This document shows positions 34,045-46,904 of a DNA stretch of 64,000 nt, in pieces. Under the pieces are notes generated by a model. It did no database searches and was not told the DNA's origin. It saw only the letters and a program-made list of their open reading frames with translations. Source of the DNA: Panorpa germanica (Eukaryota; Arthropoda; Insecta; Mecoptera; Panorpidae); NCBI GenBank assembly GCA_963678705.1, contig OY783218.1:3420152-3484151 (forward strand), given 5' to 3'. Within the stretch, counting starts at the first letter, position 1; each line of letters opens with the position of its first letter. The position numbers were made by a program, and so were the translations under genes.

Positions 34045-36195
34045 TGCAAGCTTAGTATTAACTTAGATAAATCCGCTGTCTAAAAATTAATGTGGATTTC
34101 ACCACAGCGAGTTACTTAGGGAATTGTTATTCTTGTTATACATTTAATAAATTAATAATTTAACCCCCAACTGAATAACCAGTAGATTCATTCATTTTGT
34201 TATTATAATTAATGAATCGAAATGGAAATTTGTAATTAGTATTCAACAGCAAATAAGAATCGTTCATTACTTCATTTATGAATGGATAACGTGTATGCAT
34301 TTATTTAATAACTTCTCCATCCTTTTTTCTGATTGATTAAACTTTATGTACTCGTATAAAGATACTGCTGACATTTTATAGACCATTCACGATAATCTAC
34401 ATGAATTACAAATAATATGTTTGACTTTTAATGTAGCATGCATGTTATATTTATTACTTAAGATAGTAAACCATTTTATTAAACTAAATCAGAAGTTGTA
34501 AACCTTTAACTATTATTAAAATTCGATTGAAAAAATATTTTCGAATATTTTGAAAAACTTTTCATCGATATTTGTCTACTTCCCAATGTTGTATTTCCAA
34601 ATTTTATTTTTCAAATACGATTTTCTATTATAATATTCAGAAAACGTTTTTTTCTAGTCAACACCTTCCTTCCACCTCCTTTTGTGTGGAGATCAACTTT
34701 AAAAGACGACATTGTGAAAATACTGATGAAATAATGTTATGAAAAAAAAACAAAGTGACTGTAAAATCAGTTTATGATACGATATTCCATCCACACGCTG
34801 GGTATTCCAAAAACCGGAAACCAGACATGTTCTTTGTGAATTTACGTCTTCCTGTGACGTTTATATAAATGACGAAATTTCTGCGCGTGTATTTCTACTA
34901 TTAGGTTATTATTTTCTACAACTAAGGATAGGCGCATACTATGGAGAAGACTGTCGTTGGACAGGATTATGTTTATTAAAAAAGATTGAGACAACCTTGT
35001 TTCCAAAGCTCGAATAAACGGAGACAACGTCAATAATGTGGCTTATGACAAGGTAAAGAATGAAACTTAGAATTAGGTTGAAGCTTGAATATGATAGACT
35101 CAAAACGAACCTTGGAATTAGCTTAAAACAAACTTGAAACTGGCTATGTAATTTTCTGCCTGGAAGCACGGTTCTATGCGTACATACCATGCGGCCAGTC
35201 TAAAAGAATACAGTATCTTCTTTTTAATTCGGTCTTTTCGGTGCGGCATTGATTAGATGTTGATTTTAATTTTTTTTTTCTTGCTATCGAACAGTTAGAG
35301 AATGAATTTAGATTTAAATCGTCAAAAGTGTGATGATCAATAACATACATTATGAATTAAATTTTATACAATGTCTTTCTTTAAACTTGGAGAATGACGA
35401 AATACTTTTTGGGGTATTTATATCGTCTGCACAAGTCAGAACGCTCAATCGTGTGCAAAGTTATTAACGTTCTTATATTTGAAAACATGGAGTACTAGTA
35501 CACTGCTGCCATCTATATCTATCTATATAACCATGAAGTAATGTTTCACCTTAAACGCATAAGTAGGTCCGTACGGCCGTAGTCGTGGATCAAATTAATC
35601 TAAAGGTTCTTTAAGCTAAGCTTAAAATAAATTTAAATTTTACATCTTCCTATAAAATGTTGTCAGTTTCTGAAAGAGCGTTCGTTACACAAAGACAAGA
35701 ACTAGTAATACAATCTAATGTATTAAACCGGAAATAGAAATCACGTAATGTTCAAACGAACATATTCTAATACAATTCCTAACAAATTATTAATTACTTT
35801 ATGAACAATGCATAATAGGCACTGCGCGAGATATTCTTCTATGCACACGAAAATGTCATGAGAGAATGTAGTTCCTAAAACAGATGCAGCAGAGCAGTGA
35901 GCACTCCCACAAGAAGGTTAGACCGCTTAGACATGCTCTGACATGATTGTGGTAATAAGAGGAAATGCACTCACTTCAAATTTATGGATGTAGAGGTTCA
36001 TGATTATTAATTATCTCATTTTTAGAAAAGAATATATTCATTCACAAAATGGCTATTTCTATATTAGCTCAGACAGATACATGAGAATACAAGATATGGG
36101 ATATGACGGAAATAAACGATGAATGATGGATACGAATCAATTATTTATCACAAAGAAGTGTTAAGTTGTTAGTTACTCTAATATCTATCATTGTA
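34045..36195. other. No gene seen
   Basis: About 2.1 kb of AT-rich DNA. Minus frames at 34842-35190 overlap each other and lack domains. No repeat shared with the rest of the window was found. Confidence 0.4.
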
Positions 36196-36329
36196 TGTTT
36201 AATAACAGAGCCGGCATTAGGGCCCAAGTGAGGAAATTTCTGCCCATCGGTTACGGTTAAATAGATTTACATCGTTTATGACGATTACCGGTACACAGAG
36301 ATAATTAAAAACACAACGAAATTTAGATA

Positions 36330-36575
36330 GAATAGTAAAGATGGATGAAGACAAGGAAAGAAAATGCAGGAAAAGGAATACAAATGATAAAGTAACTAAT
36401 GCGAAAAAGAAGTGGATGATGAAACTTCTGGAAGTGAATTAAAATAAAGAAAACGCTAGAACATATGAAAAAAGAATGTGAGAAGAAGGTAGGCAGCGAA
36501 GAGTTAAAAGAAGAATGGGCAAAAAAGGAGATAAAGGAATTGTAGGTAGGGATTAGCGATAAACAAAGGTTAAAC
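36330..36575 (+). pseudogene. LINE ORF2 tail (family G), nested
   Basis: The plus frame reads LEHMKKECEKKVGSEELKEE then WAKKEIKEL and a stop, after a decayed RKCRKR segment. It is the same zinc module as 57371-57856. The tract upstream has a frame change. Confidence 0.55.
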
Positions 36576-36609
36576 AAAGTATTAGTTATATTTTAAGTAT
36601 ACTTCGTAT

Positions 36610-36935
36610 ACAGTTTCTTTTTTAAATATTTATTTGAGTTCATTAACTAGATGCTTTTTAGCACTAAAAACAATATTTACATTTATAATATATAATTTAC
36701 ATTTATAAACACGAGTATGTGAATTTAAATTAAAATTTATTAAGATTAAATTAGATTTATTGATAAAGTCAATCAGATTTTTCAGACTTTCTCTGCTTTC
36801 TTTTAGTAATACAGTTTTGTCTTTGTGATGAATACTTGGAGCATAGAAGAATGATATACTTTACTGTTAGTGGGCTATTACATTATTCACAGATAGGTCG
36901 TTGTTTTCTTTTAAATAAATATGTGTGAGTAAAAT
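36610..36935 (-). mobile_element. Family L LINE tail, nested copy
   Basis: The minus strand reads PICE.CNSPLTVKYIILLCS (one stop), followed by a 3' UTR ending AGTGCTAAAAAGCATCTAGT then AAATAAATATT. That tail matches the end of 61618-62607 and links the ORF2-bearing and ORF2-less forms. Confidence 0.6.
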
Positions 36936-37189
36936 TAGTACGAATTATCATGAGTATACATTTGTATAGTGTATTTTAAATTATGTTGAAGTAAGGTTAG
37001 ATACAATGTAATGAAGATTGTGACGCCAAAAAGTCAAAACGATTTTAAGAAATAATGCATATATACTATACAAAGCCAGCTAGCCAGTTTGCCTGCAATT
37101 TAATTTTAAAAAATTGTAGAAATAAACAGAAAATTACGAACTTGGCTGTACGATACATATGTACATAGATTATTTTGTATGTATGTGTA

Positions 37190-37400
37190 TTTTTTAATTT
37201 AACGTCGGCCTATTTCCGATATTTAGATCAATTACGAAGCATCTCCTACTCAGTTGGTAATTTCTACGGTGTTCTCATATAACAACAAACAATCTAATAA
37301 GGGATCATGATACATATTTAAACACATAACCAATTTAACTTTGATAATTCGAGGATTGAACCCGAAGATAACAGTCTCTATGTACGAGTGTGTTTGCGAT
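37190..37400 (-). mobile_element. tRNA-derived SINE, nested copy
   Basis: On the plus strand AATTTAACGTCGGCCTATTT then CCGAT is the inverted SINE tail. The decayed B box lies near 37345-37360. It sits inside the hAT-like element. Confidence 0.65.
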
Positions 37401-37719
37401 GTAATTGAATTATAGACTTTACAAAAGGCATTTTTATTTAAATATTATATATATTAAACTAAAAGAATGAGCCCACGTGCCGGCTCTGTATAATAAACAT
37501 TCCCACGTATAAACATGCAACCACATAGCTTATCAATAAAAATGCAATCTCATATCTACTAAATAAATTTATCATTATTTATATTCAAATCATCAACAGT
37601 TCGTTTACGAGATCTAAATATCACAAATCTCTTCATAAAAGCATTATGTATTCAAAACACAATAGAAATCCTAACAATGCAGCTTACAATATATTCTAAA
37701 CACCTGAAAGTAATAAATG

Positions 37720-38850
37720 TGAGTATGATGGCCGCGGACATGGACATGGACACGGACACGTATCGATCTATAACGATGTTCGTTAACGCAGACTGGCATC
37801 ACATCAGCTGAGATGAGATATGCAGTCAAATAAAATGATTAATAGCGTCAAATAAATCAGAAAGATGCTGACTGATTCTGTAGCAAATGATAGAGATGAA
37901 TCGGGATGCAAGCGATGCACTGGTAAGACGGTATTGATGACAACCACACATCGAACGTAAACTGAAGCTATTGAAAGATACACGGCGTTCTGTTATTGAT
38001 AAGTATTGATATATTCGTATTACATTTATTAGAAAATGTGAATATGAAACGCATTGGAATTATCGCATCGAACGTAGAAGAGAAGAGAAGCGGAAGAAAC
38101 ATTGAATTCAATATTGCGTTGTGAACCATTACTGAATTTCTATAAAATTGCAGATGTTTTGCTAAAGTTGGCTATCTGAAACTGAAATTCTTTAATTATT
38201 TTTTTCAATTTACAATATTATAGAATTTCTTAACGTTTAAATCCCGTGGCACATAAACCACGAATGTATAAGACTTCGGCATAAAACTGTGAAAGAAGAA
38301 ATTAAAAAATTCAGCCAAAGATACCAGCAGCGTCTAAACAAGCACCCAAACTGTCTAGCTGTGAATTTACTAGATACACATACGCCTGACTTTAAAAGAC
38401 TAAAAAGACATAGTGTGTTAAAGCTACTATAAAGTTTTTAATTTCCGTTCATAGTACAATTTCATTCTGAGGACAATTTCATAATTATCAGAGGTACTTA
38501 TTGTTTATACTGTTTGCAACAGATTGTAACGTGGCATATTATTAAAAAAAAAAATGTTGAAAATGGTAATTTTTGACTCTTTAATAATTAAAAGGATAAA
38601 AATCTACAATCAATATCAAACCAATTGACGTCACCATCCTTTTACTACCCTCATGACTACTATAAATTAACATTGCAGTTACTGAACAAAGTGGAAAGGT
38701 AATTAACGCATTGGATTTAATGAATAAAACGTAGGAGAGAAGAGAAGCGGAGGAGAAGTCGTATGCAAGCGATAGCGTTATGTTTACTCGTATATAAGAC
38801 ACCGCTGCATACGGTTTTCTCTCACTTTAATGAATTAGAATGAAAAATAG
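37720..38850. other. GC patch and family P fragments; no gene called
   Basis: Bases 37728-37810 are GC-rich with a GGACAT/GGACAC hexamer run (37736-37760) and short open frames on both strands. Family P pieces are at 38050-38100 and 38705-38825. The latter has a short inverted pair (GTCGTATGC / GCATACGG). The remainder is AT-rich. Confidence 0.35.
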
Positions 38851-38903
38851 ATACTATATGGAGAACTTACTGTTTCTTCCCCACCATCTGTATTTCCCCC
38901 CAG

Positions 38904-39412
38904 GAATGAGCTTGTGTCCTATGTCTTAATTTCTATAAAACTCTAATATATATTGAAAAAGCTGGCTGCCAGAACCTCAAATGTTCAATTATATTTTATT
39001 TTAGGAGATATTAATTATAAAAAAGTAATTTTTTCCATTTAATTATTAAAGAGATCCAACGTTATAGAAAACGTTATTGCCAATACATGGTACGTCACAT
39101 GTAGTAAATATGCCATCTCTTTTATACAACAGAGACGCATACGAGTGTATGTGTGAAACGTCAACAGTTGTGTGTATACCATGAAGTATTATATAATAAA
39201 GATTACCAACAAGGACAAATAATCTCGATTACTAATTACTACTTATTTCTTAAAGAAGCGGCAAAATTTAAATTCAAATTTGATATGGCTATACTTTCGT
39301 AAACATTTGGATATTTAAAAAAATAAAAACGGCAATATGCTTGTACATATATTAACAATTATTTTAATCTAAAATTAAAAAAACAAACCCTACAAAATGA
39401 GTTCACATGCCC
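38904..39412 (-). mobile_element. Family J element, near complete, inverse copy
   Basis: It starts AATGAGCTTGTGTCCTATGT and ends ACAAAATGAGTTCACATGCC, the inverse order of 24671-25372. Both ends and the centre are recognisable, with substantial divergence. Confidence 0.6.
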
Positions 39413-39414
39413 GG

Positions 39415-41185
39415 CCATCTGAATTCAAAAATGGGCCAGAACCGACTCATCTACTCTACTATTACCCCACATTGTTCTTAATACAAACTACATACCGCAC
39501 GCATTTTTTTCAATTAATATTTAATTGTAGAAACCCCGACCCATTCAATAAATCATGCTCTCGGTCATCAGTAACAAAAATGCAGGTGTCTTAATACGTG
39601 TTTCATTTACACGGTAACTAAATTACATTTTATTTATTGCTTCACGTATTTTAAAACTATACGTTAATAACTGCATATAAAATGCATACATTATGTTTCA
39701 TTGCAGTGAAGGCAAGACAAGACAAGACAGACATGCACTAATATGGAGAACTACATGCTACATGGAGCCCTTCACTTTCTAAGCGCAGTTCAGTTCAGAG
39801 TAGATTATTAGAAGAACGTGAACCATAACACACGTGCATTTCAAATATAAAAAGGTTTCCACATCCGGCTGTGTTGTATTGTGTAGTGTTGTGTTGTGTT
39901 GGTGATCTATATTCATCATTCTGTTATTATACAATCGTATTACCGTGCAATCATCTCGCAACTATTGAAAGCAAAGCGATCAATAATAATTCATAAAGCA
40001 CTGAACTATAAATCAAGGAGAAGCATGGGGAATATGAAAAAGTCAAATGCAAGTAAAATGTAAAAAGCAAAGCATGGAACATATTGGAATTTTTTTTAGT
40101 TAAAAGAAACATTCTCAACTATTAGGATAATTTGGAAATTATCCTAATTTTAAATATTATAGATACATAAATGCATATATCACTTAGAGCTGTTTTTTCA
40201 GTTAAACCTCAAGTTATAATTTAACTGTACCTAAAAAATGGATTTTTCAACTAGTTTTGACTACAGTTAACTAACGAAAACTGTTACCGAGATATTTTGC
40301 TTGGTTAAACTCTCACTGTTAAAATTTTTATTAAATTTAATAAACGAATGCGTATTACAATTAAGAAGAGGTATTAATTATTTTTAAGATGCATTATCTT
40401 GAATTTTTGTTTGAATTTAATAAAGTTAATATAATTTTACAAAATAATTCTATATTGAAATATGCTTTTGAAATTATAGCTTTTTTAAGAGTGTACAATG
40501 TTCGACTCGAACCAAAATGATCGCTGAGATACAAAAGTATCACTCAATGATTACAATAAGCCATAACTGAGAATTAAAAAAACGATCTTTAAGGAAGGTA
40601 ACATTTTCATTTAAATATTGATGCAGTTCCCGTTAATAGAGCAACTATGTTATTACTTTTTTCCATATATCATCAGTCAGACCCGACAAGAGGGAAATAA
40701 AATTCTCCAGGCCCGAACTTAATTAAAGATCGAACAAATTACACTGAATAAAATGAAATGCGAATTTTTTCTTCGAACTCGATGACATCTCTGGATGCGC
40801 GAAATGGAGAATTAAAAACGAAATAAATTATGTTTATATGAATAAATTATATTACAAAATCTATGTATAATAGAATTTGTAACAAATTTACACTAGATAG
40901 AATGGAATCATTACAAATTATAATGGAATGTGATTGATTTTATTCAATATAAAAAAGCTGCACAATCCTTCCATGCTTTTCAAAATTTAGACTAGATAAA
41001 GTGAAATATGTGACCAATTGGCGCTAAAAAAATGAAATGTGATGCATTGGGAGAACCCAATATTTGTAGAGTCCCTTTTTACTAATCAAAGAGCGTACTA
41101 TACAAAAAGAAATGGGAAAAGAATAACAGGTCAGCATAAATTCAAGGTACAAGTACAAATTAATCAACAAGTTTATTAATTTCTT
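39415..41185. other. No gene seen
   Basis: AT-rich DNA. A GACAAGACAAGACA run (39714-39728) and a TGTTGTGTTG-rich patch (39872-39901) are simple repeats. No frame is supported. Confidence 0.4.
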
Positions 41186-41189
41186 TTTT

Positions 41190-41415
41190 AAATTTATTTA
41201 TTTAACGTCGACTTATTTCTTAAGCTGAGTCCTATCATCGACGACTTGGTACTATTGTTGGCAATGTTATAATGTCGGGCCTAGTATATGTGTACAACAT
41301 CACTGCCTTATAAGTTTATGATATTTGTGAGCACATCTCACATCATCAATTAAACTTTGACACAGAAAATAAAACTTTGGTCCGAAGATAGAACTCTCGG
41401 CCACCGTGCCGTCTA
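41190..41415 (-). mobile_element. tRNA-derived SINE, diverged copy
   Basis: The inverted tail TTATTTAACGTCGACTTATT is on the left. The head with TTGGTCCGAAGATAGAACTC (decayed B box) and CACCGTGCCGT is on the right. Confidence 0.6.
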
Positions 41416-41904
41416 AGTTAACATATTTGAATAAGAAGAAAACAAGTCGAATTGGTTATTTTGAATCTACACGATAAATTTAAACAAACTGAAGATATCT
41501 AGCTCATAAAGCAAATCAATTGGCCAGCTCTGATATACATACTATACTTTACTCATATATACTCATACTGGGATAACATTTTTACGATTTCTTTCGTTAA
41601 ATCGTTTACAAATGCATAATTATTTACGTGAGTAGCGTTGTTCTCAATGTAGTTTTTAAATTACGCGCCACTCCTTATATGCTTATTGTTTGTATATGTA
41701 CTCACAGAGATAACATTCCTGCGACCTACACGACTCAAACGTCATATTAATTATATAAGCACCGGATATTGCAAATTAGTGTACGGGTATGACCTATTTT
41801 AGATAAAAGTTAAAATGTAACACAATTAGAAATTGTTAATAGAAACATAAAAAAAGGCTGCTTTTATCTTTGAAAGATATCGTTTGAAACAAAACTTTTT
41901 AAAA

Positions 41905-42250
41905 TAATACTAGCTGTCCCGGCCACGCGTTGCTGTGACTAACGTTTTTGTCATATTACATTACATAGCGCCATCTATTGAATATTTACTCAATCTAGTC
42001 AACAGAATATTTACTCAATTTAGTCAACAGATGTCGCCATCATCGTCGCCAGATGTCATATGTCATATACAGATAATTAATAGACAAATAATTTGCAATA
42101 AGATAATATTGCAATCATAAATTGAGATGTAAGCTATCCTATCTTTCAAGTTGGATCAAACTGCACACGGTGTACAAATTTGATTAAAATCGGTTAAGTA
42201 GTTTAGGAGTCCATCGCGGACGAACAACGTGACACGTAATTTATATATGT
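41905..42250 (+). repeat. ACTAGCTGTCCCGGCC-type interspersed repeat
   Basis: It begins ACTAGCTGTCCCGGCCACGC and ends with AAAATCGGTTAAGTAGTTTA, GGAGTCCATCGCGGACGAAC and a TATATA-rich tail. Repeats of this general form are common in insect genomes and are retroposon-like. A 25-base unit (GAATATTTACTCAATYTAGT plus CAACA) occurs twice in tandem at 41979-42029. Confidence 0.6.
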
Positions 42251-42254
42251 TAAG

Positions 42255-43120
42255 AAGAAGATTAAGATGTAAATACGATTTTATGATTTCAAGTAGTAAA
42301 ACCATTCAATGGAATAAATTAATTGAATTTAAATATTCCCGCCAATAAATGTCTGGGGAGAGTGATTTAGGTTGAAACAATCAATGGCTTATAGTACCTG
42401 GCTTACATATAGTATACAATGCTTATTAAAGTAGAGCTGGTCTCACACTGCAAACCGACTGATTGCGACTTGATGGTTGTACGACTAGAGAGCGCGAAGT
42501 CGTTTGTTCTTTATGTCGGATTCACACATGCGAGTTCGTGTATGAATGGGTGCTGCGAATATAAGTACACGAACAAGAGGACCTTCACTTAGTGTAAAAT
42601 TTTCAATACTGAAAAACCGCTTTTAACGACATCATATATTAATGTATCTTCTATGAACTAAAATTACTCGGTGACTATGAGCGTATGTGAGATAAGGACT
42701 ATATAAAGATTGTATGTTTATAATGAAAGTATATTATAAAGTTTTTTTTTTAATTTGATTTCAATAGGTTATTATAATCTGTCCTGTTTAGAGGACATTC
42801 AGTGATAGGTATGTAAAAATAATAAAGTGTCTTGCGCGGGATGTGCCCATCGACTCATCTCTCAATTTAGAGATAGATTAGTTGAATAGATTCTGATTAG
42901 TTGGTTAATAAGTACTGAGGTATTTTCTTTTCTCGTCTGCGTACTACCGAATTATTGGACATTAGACAGCTGGCCAAATTGTTTGGATGTTAAAGTATTC
43001 TCTCCTTGTATACTTTGATTCTAAGCACTATTTATTCATTCGCTGTGGGTATATCCAGATCCCGATGTATTATGTTCTTAGGTACAAACCATGGAGCACC
43101 TAATTGGTATTGATATTATA
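42255..43120. other. No gene seen
   Basis: AT-rich DNA. Bases 42435-42500 (GGTCTCACACTGCAAACCGA, CTGATTGCGACTTG) resemble a transposon end related in style to family A. Confidence 0.35.
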
Positions 43121-43124
43121 GAGT

Positions 43125-43451
43125 AAGATCCCAGAGCGATCTGACATAACTTATTTTCAAATTTTTTACAGAGCTTTAAAGCGTCTGACAAAAGTTCTGG
43201 CCCATGGAAAGCGTCTGACACTTTTAATTTTACTTCAGAATAACATTCTACAAAATATATTTAAAAATCAGTCATACAAATTTAAGTAAAGTAACTCTGA
43301 TTTTTAGTTACCTTTCTCACCTGGTACCTGCCCAGGTGTCACCGAGCGAACTCCAAAAATACGCAGGTATTAAAAGTACATGTAGAGACTACTTAGAACC
43401 GAAAGTTCTATGCTTTTGAAAATAAGTTATGTCAGATCGCTCTGGGATCTT
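43125..43451. mobile_element. MITE (family R) with perfect 37-bp TIRs
   Basis: The left terminus 43125-43161 and right terminus 43415-43451 are exact reverse complements by eye (AAGATCCCAGAGCGATCTGA onward). The 327-bp element has no ORF. Its core holds CACCTGGTACCTGCCCAGGT, itself partly palindromic. Perfect termini suggest recent insertion or selection on the ends. No clear target duplication was found. Confidence 0.8.
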
Positions 43452-43511
43452 GGACTATTATGTAAAAACTGCTTTTTCACTTTACACAACGAAAACATTC
43501 GCTTAATCCGT

Positions 43512-43699
43512 GAATGCAGCACATGGGTCGACTGATTGCAAACGCGATCCCCGCATCTGCTCGAACTGAATGCAACTGTCTTGTTAGTGAGAGAACGCAC
43601 GTGTATACGAGTGAAAGAACACACACGGCACGAACGAAACTAAACTGATTTCAAACTGGTTTTGAGCGACAGTCGACCCGTGTGCAGGCGGCCTTATTG
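43512..43699. mobile_element. Family A MITE, short copy
   Basis: The left CACATGGGTCGACTGATTGC is mirrored by CAGTCGACCCGTGTGCAGGC on the right, 188 bp in total. An internal-deletion form of 26148-26572. The 65-codon minus frame over it is not a gene. Confidence 0.65.
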
Positions 43700-44690
43700 T
43701 CATAAACCACATACCGCCTGACACTATACCTACTTAAACTTCTGGTTTCGTATTCAGTATTGTGTATTGGAGTTGTTTCATATTAACGTCCTTTACGGTT
43801 TCTTTATCAATACATCACGACTCCAACAAGTATCCAGTGTGTAAGTGTTGATTATATTCACACAATTAGAAGGGTTGTACATAGTGCAATTAAAAATAGC
43901 ACATATTCTATGCGCGAATGGTCTGTTCTAGTGTGAGAGAAGCTTAATTCTTATATAGATTTCTATTCGAAGTTAGTGCACACCTTTTATAATTGTTAGC
44001 ATGAAAATAACGCCTCTGGTCTTGTTTCAGTACTATAAATAAGTTTATTACACTTATTAAATAATATTACTTTAATTAGTAATCATTTTACGGTTCAATT
44101 ATCACCTATGTATTTAAAGGTACGTAATTATGAATTTCTTTTATGGTCATAATTATTATATTATAGATATTTCAAAACTGGGGAAAGTAAATATAACAAT
44201 AATTGATTTACCAATCGCCTAGATTTAATTAAATAAATTGTTAGTCCATGCGATAGGTGCGCTCGTTCGAGCACCAATATTAGGGGCGCTAAATTGTGCA
44301 AAGGGTACTTTCACAATAGGCTATGTCAATGTTAAATCTTTGACATAGTAGGTGGGGATGCTGTAGTGGTGCCAGATTAATCTCTTGCATTTACTGAATG
44401 ATACATTTCCACAGGATTGATCTTGAATGCCACCTGCATAATAATTATTCTTCTCTTACAATAACCCAACTAAGGACAAGTTCAACATGCGCACCAACTA
44501 AATTAACTAAACTCAAATTAAAAGACGAATGTGACAAGAATGGCTATTTGGAAAACCTGAAATCTAGATTAAAATATTAAATAAAAACGTAATTAATTAT
44601 CAAAATAGAGATTGGGAATGAGATTTTATCGTCAGATGAAACTAAAATTGAAATTGAATCTGGTGAAAAACTCATCTGAAATCTAAAAAT
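43700..44690. other. No gene seen
   Basis: AT-rich DNA. The frame at 44398-44580 (CAPTKLTKLKLKDECDKNGY) has no supporting context. Confidence 0.4.
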
Positions 44691-44693
44691 GCA

Positions 44694-45083
44694 CTTAGGT
44701 CGTCTGCTTGCAAACTAGCCGCGAACGAAGTTTCCAAAGAAAATCAAAAACGAGCCATGTCGAGCCGTGTTTCGTGACTCTATAGAATTTTTAACAATAG
44801 CATAATAGGGGATTTTATTGTGTCGTATTATGAGTATTGTATTTAAATACTTTTGAATAGTATTTGTGCACATCTCTGCTCATGATGTCACCATAAAAAG
44901 CATGCAACGTAATTGCTGTAAGCACAGTCGCTCAAAACGTGGTCATAACCAATTTGAAATCAGTTTAGTTTCATTTAAGCCGTGTGCGTTCTCTCACTAA
45001 CAACAAAGTTGCATTCTCATTCGGGTCGGGTAGATTGGGGGCTCGCGTTTGCAATCAGACGACCCATGTGCGGACGGCATTAA
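44694..45083. mobile_element. Family A MITE, inverse copy
   Basis: Inverse of 26148-26572. The right end GACCCATGTGCGGACGGCAT pairs with a shortened left end TTAGGTCGTCTGCTTGCAAA. Internal blocks GAGCCATGTCGAGCCGTGTT and GGGGATTTTATTGTGTCGTA match. Confidence 0.65.
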
Positions 45084-45263
45084 TGTTACTCAATCATAAA
45101 AACTGTTTCTTTAGTTCTCTAGAGTTATAAAGATACAAAGATATAGAGAAGAAACAGAAAAAAACGATAACAATTTTCTTTTAAGACAGACGTGTCATAT
45201 GCTATCATACACTACAACATTCAGTTTACATTTTTTCATCAACGTAAATTATTGTGGGTCTAG

Positions 45264-45312
45264 TAAGGTATCGAGGGAAAGCCCTCGATACCTTAACGCC
45301 CTATTTGGCGTT
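45264..45312. repeat. Two adjacent perfect hairpins
   Basis: TAAGGTATCGAGGG (45264-45277), loop AAAG, then its exact complement (45282-45295). Immediately after, AACGCC (45295-45300), loop CTATTT, GGCGTT (45307-45312). They abut the start of a family B copy. Confidence 0.8.
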
Positions 45313-45317
45313 ATGAA

Positions 45318-45435
45318 TATTTTCAGTACATCGCTGTCACCTCAGGCCTCAGCACGACATCATACAAAGGGGCAGAGGTGCGCATTCATTAGTAGGCTGA
45401 TGCAGGACTTGTGGACCACACTTGTGAATGATTAA
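45318..45435 (+). repeat. Family B repeat, partial copy 2
   Basis: It shares ACATCGCTGTCACC, GACATCAT and GGCAGAGGTGCGCATTC with 25990-26147. Right part absent. Confidence 0.5.
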
Positions 45436-45439
45436 TAAA

Positions 45440-46900
45440 TAATAATTAAAATTATTGACTTTTAATTGAAAGAGCCCTAACAATATTGTAGTTATATGGG
45501 TAAAAATTGCGTAAAAAATTTATGGTGAGCTGAAGGTCAGACTTTTATAAATATCAGACCACATTACAAGTCCCCTCCCTCTTTCTTTCCTCATGCCAGC
45601 CCTGCAGCCCATGGTAGTTGACATCGGTGTAAAATAGTAATTAGAAAACAAGAAGAATATAGGTTATGCATTTAAGCAAAACCACTTTTAAGATTACATA
45701 GTGTGTCAAATCAAGTAATGGTAATAGCGTTTCACACCCAGTGTTTACATTGTCATAAACATCACCTCAAGAGCCACAGCAAATTGCATGCATAATTATA
45801 GGGGCCCGGTGAAAAAAACTGTCGCGCGCAGACCGCAAAATACATGTACACCATGTACACAATGTTCTAATTTTCGATAAAAATACATTGTTGCAGAAAA
45901 TGAGGTTCTTCTTTATATAAGGCTTCTGCAGAATGTTATGAAAGTTTCGCTGATAAGTTAAACAACCCGTCATGAGAGAAATAACATATGACAGGCATCA
46001 GAACCTTCACAACCAATAGGAGGAAGCGAAAACTTTAGATAAACATAAATATAGAGTAGCATAGATGATGCCAGTTTCTGCAGAACGTTTATTTAGTTTA
46101 AAACAAGAAGTACTCTAGCTCTATGGAAGTCTGAGGAAGCCCCCGGCTACGATGTCGGTGTAAACATACCTGATGTTATGTACCACTTTAACATATCAAA
46201 CACAAGCCGCTGTTGAACACGTCGTTTATCAAGCTGAGATATTGCAATGAAGTAAAACTAGTTACCAGGTAGTTGAACGCTAGATGCTGGATGCTAGATG
46301 CATTCAACAATCTATGAACTGCAGGCGTTGAGCGTTATGAGGTCCGGCAGGTCGCTTGTTTATTGCAGAAGGCGCTCGTACTACTCGAGGTACTATGATT
46401 CAAGGTGTTCTAAGACCAACAGTTCCAAAGCCGTAGCTTTTCAAGTCCAATGGAAAAACCAACTTTAAAGACAAGGATTAAAGTTGGTATGAGATAAGTT
46501 TGAGATGTTGAAAGGAAGTTGGAAAGAGATGACCAACACATATTTTGGTGCTTGCGATTTTTGATCTGTTGCTAGGTAACTTTTCGTGTCCGGAATCCAA
46601 AATAGCCGTTAAATTTGGTCTATCAAATTCAGTTTTTGGGATAATTTGATGAAAATGATCAACTTTCACGTTAGACAGGAAAGTGGATATACAAAAACTC
46701 TTTGTTTTTCTATATCTCTTGTATATACTTATAAACAAAACGGTTAAGAGAATTGACCACAAAAATACTCGTAAATTTCAATTCTAACGTTTTACAAGTT
46801 GGAGCAACACATAGAAAATTAATTTTAGTTCAAATTGATTCCCTACCTGTCACAGGAGTCGCTTTTATTCAACAGTGAGCAGTCGTTGCGCCGTCTGTAG
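45440..46900. other. No gene called; two coding-like stretches
   Basis: Plus 46093-46217 is open and reads LWKSEEAPGYDVGVNIPDVM then YHFNISNTSRC and a stop, without splice support. A 94-codon minus frame (46478-46762) contains TEFDRPNLTAILDSGHEKLP but no known domain. A GCTAGATGCTGGATGCTAGA short repeat lies at about 46280-46301. Confidence 0.3.
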
Positions 46901-46904
46901 ATCA

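Larger units (their letters stand above)
36206..37488. mobile_element. hAT-like TIR pair enclosing nested retroelements
   Basis: The left end CAGAGCCGGCATTAGGGCCC and, inverted, the right end CAGAGCCGGCACGTGGGCTC match at about 16 of 19 bases. Flanking octamers TTTAATAA (36198-36205) and TATAATAA (37489-37496) differ by one base, fitting the 8-bp target duplication of hAT transposons. The 1,283-bp interior has no transposase but holds two LINE tails and a SINE. The original element was therefore a short non-autonomous one enlarged by later insertions. Confidence 0.6.

Noticed and set aside
46478-46762. 94-codon minus-strand ORF
   Set aside because: No domain, no second copy in the window to compare, and no exon signals. 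Possibly transposon-derived.
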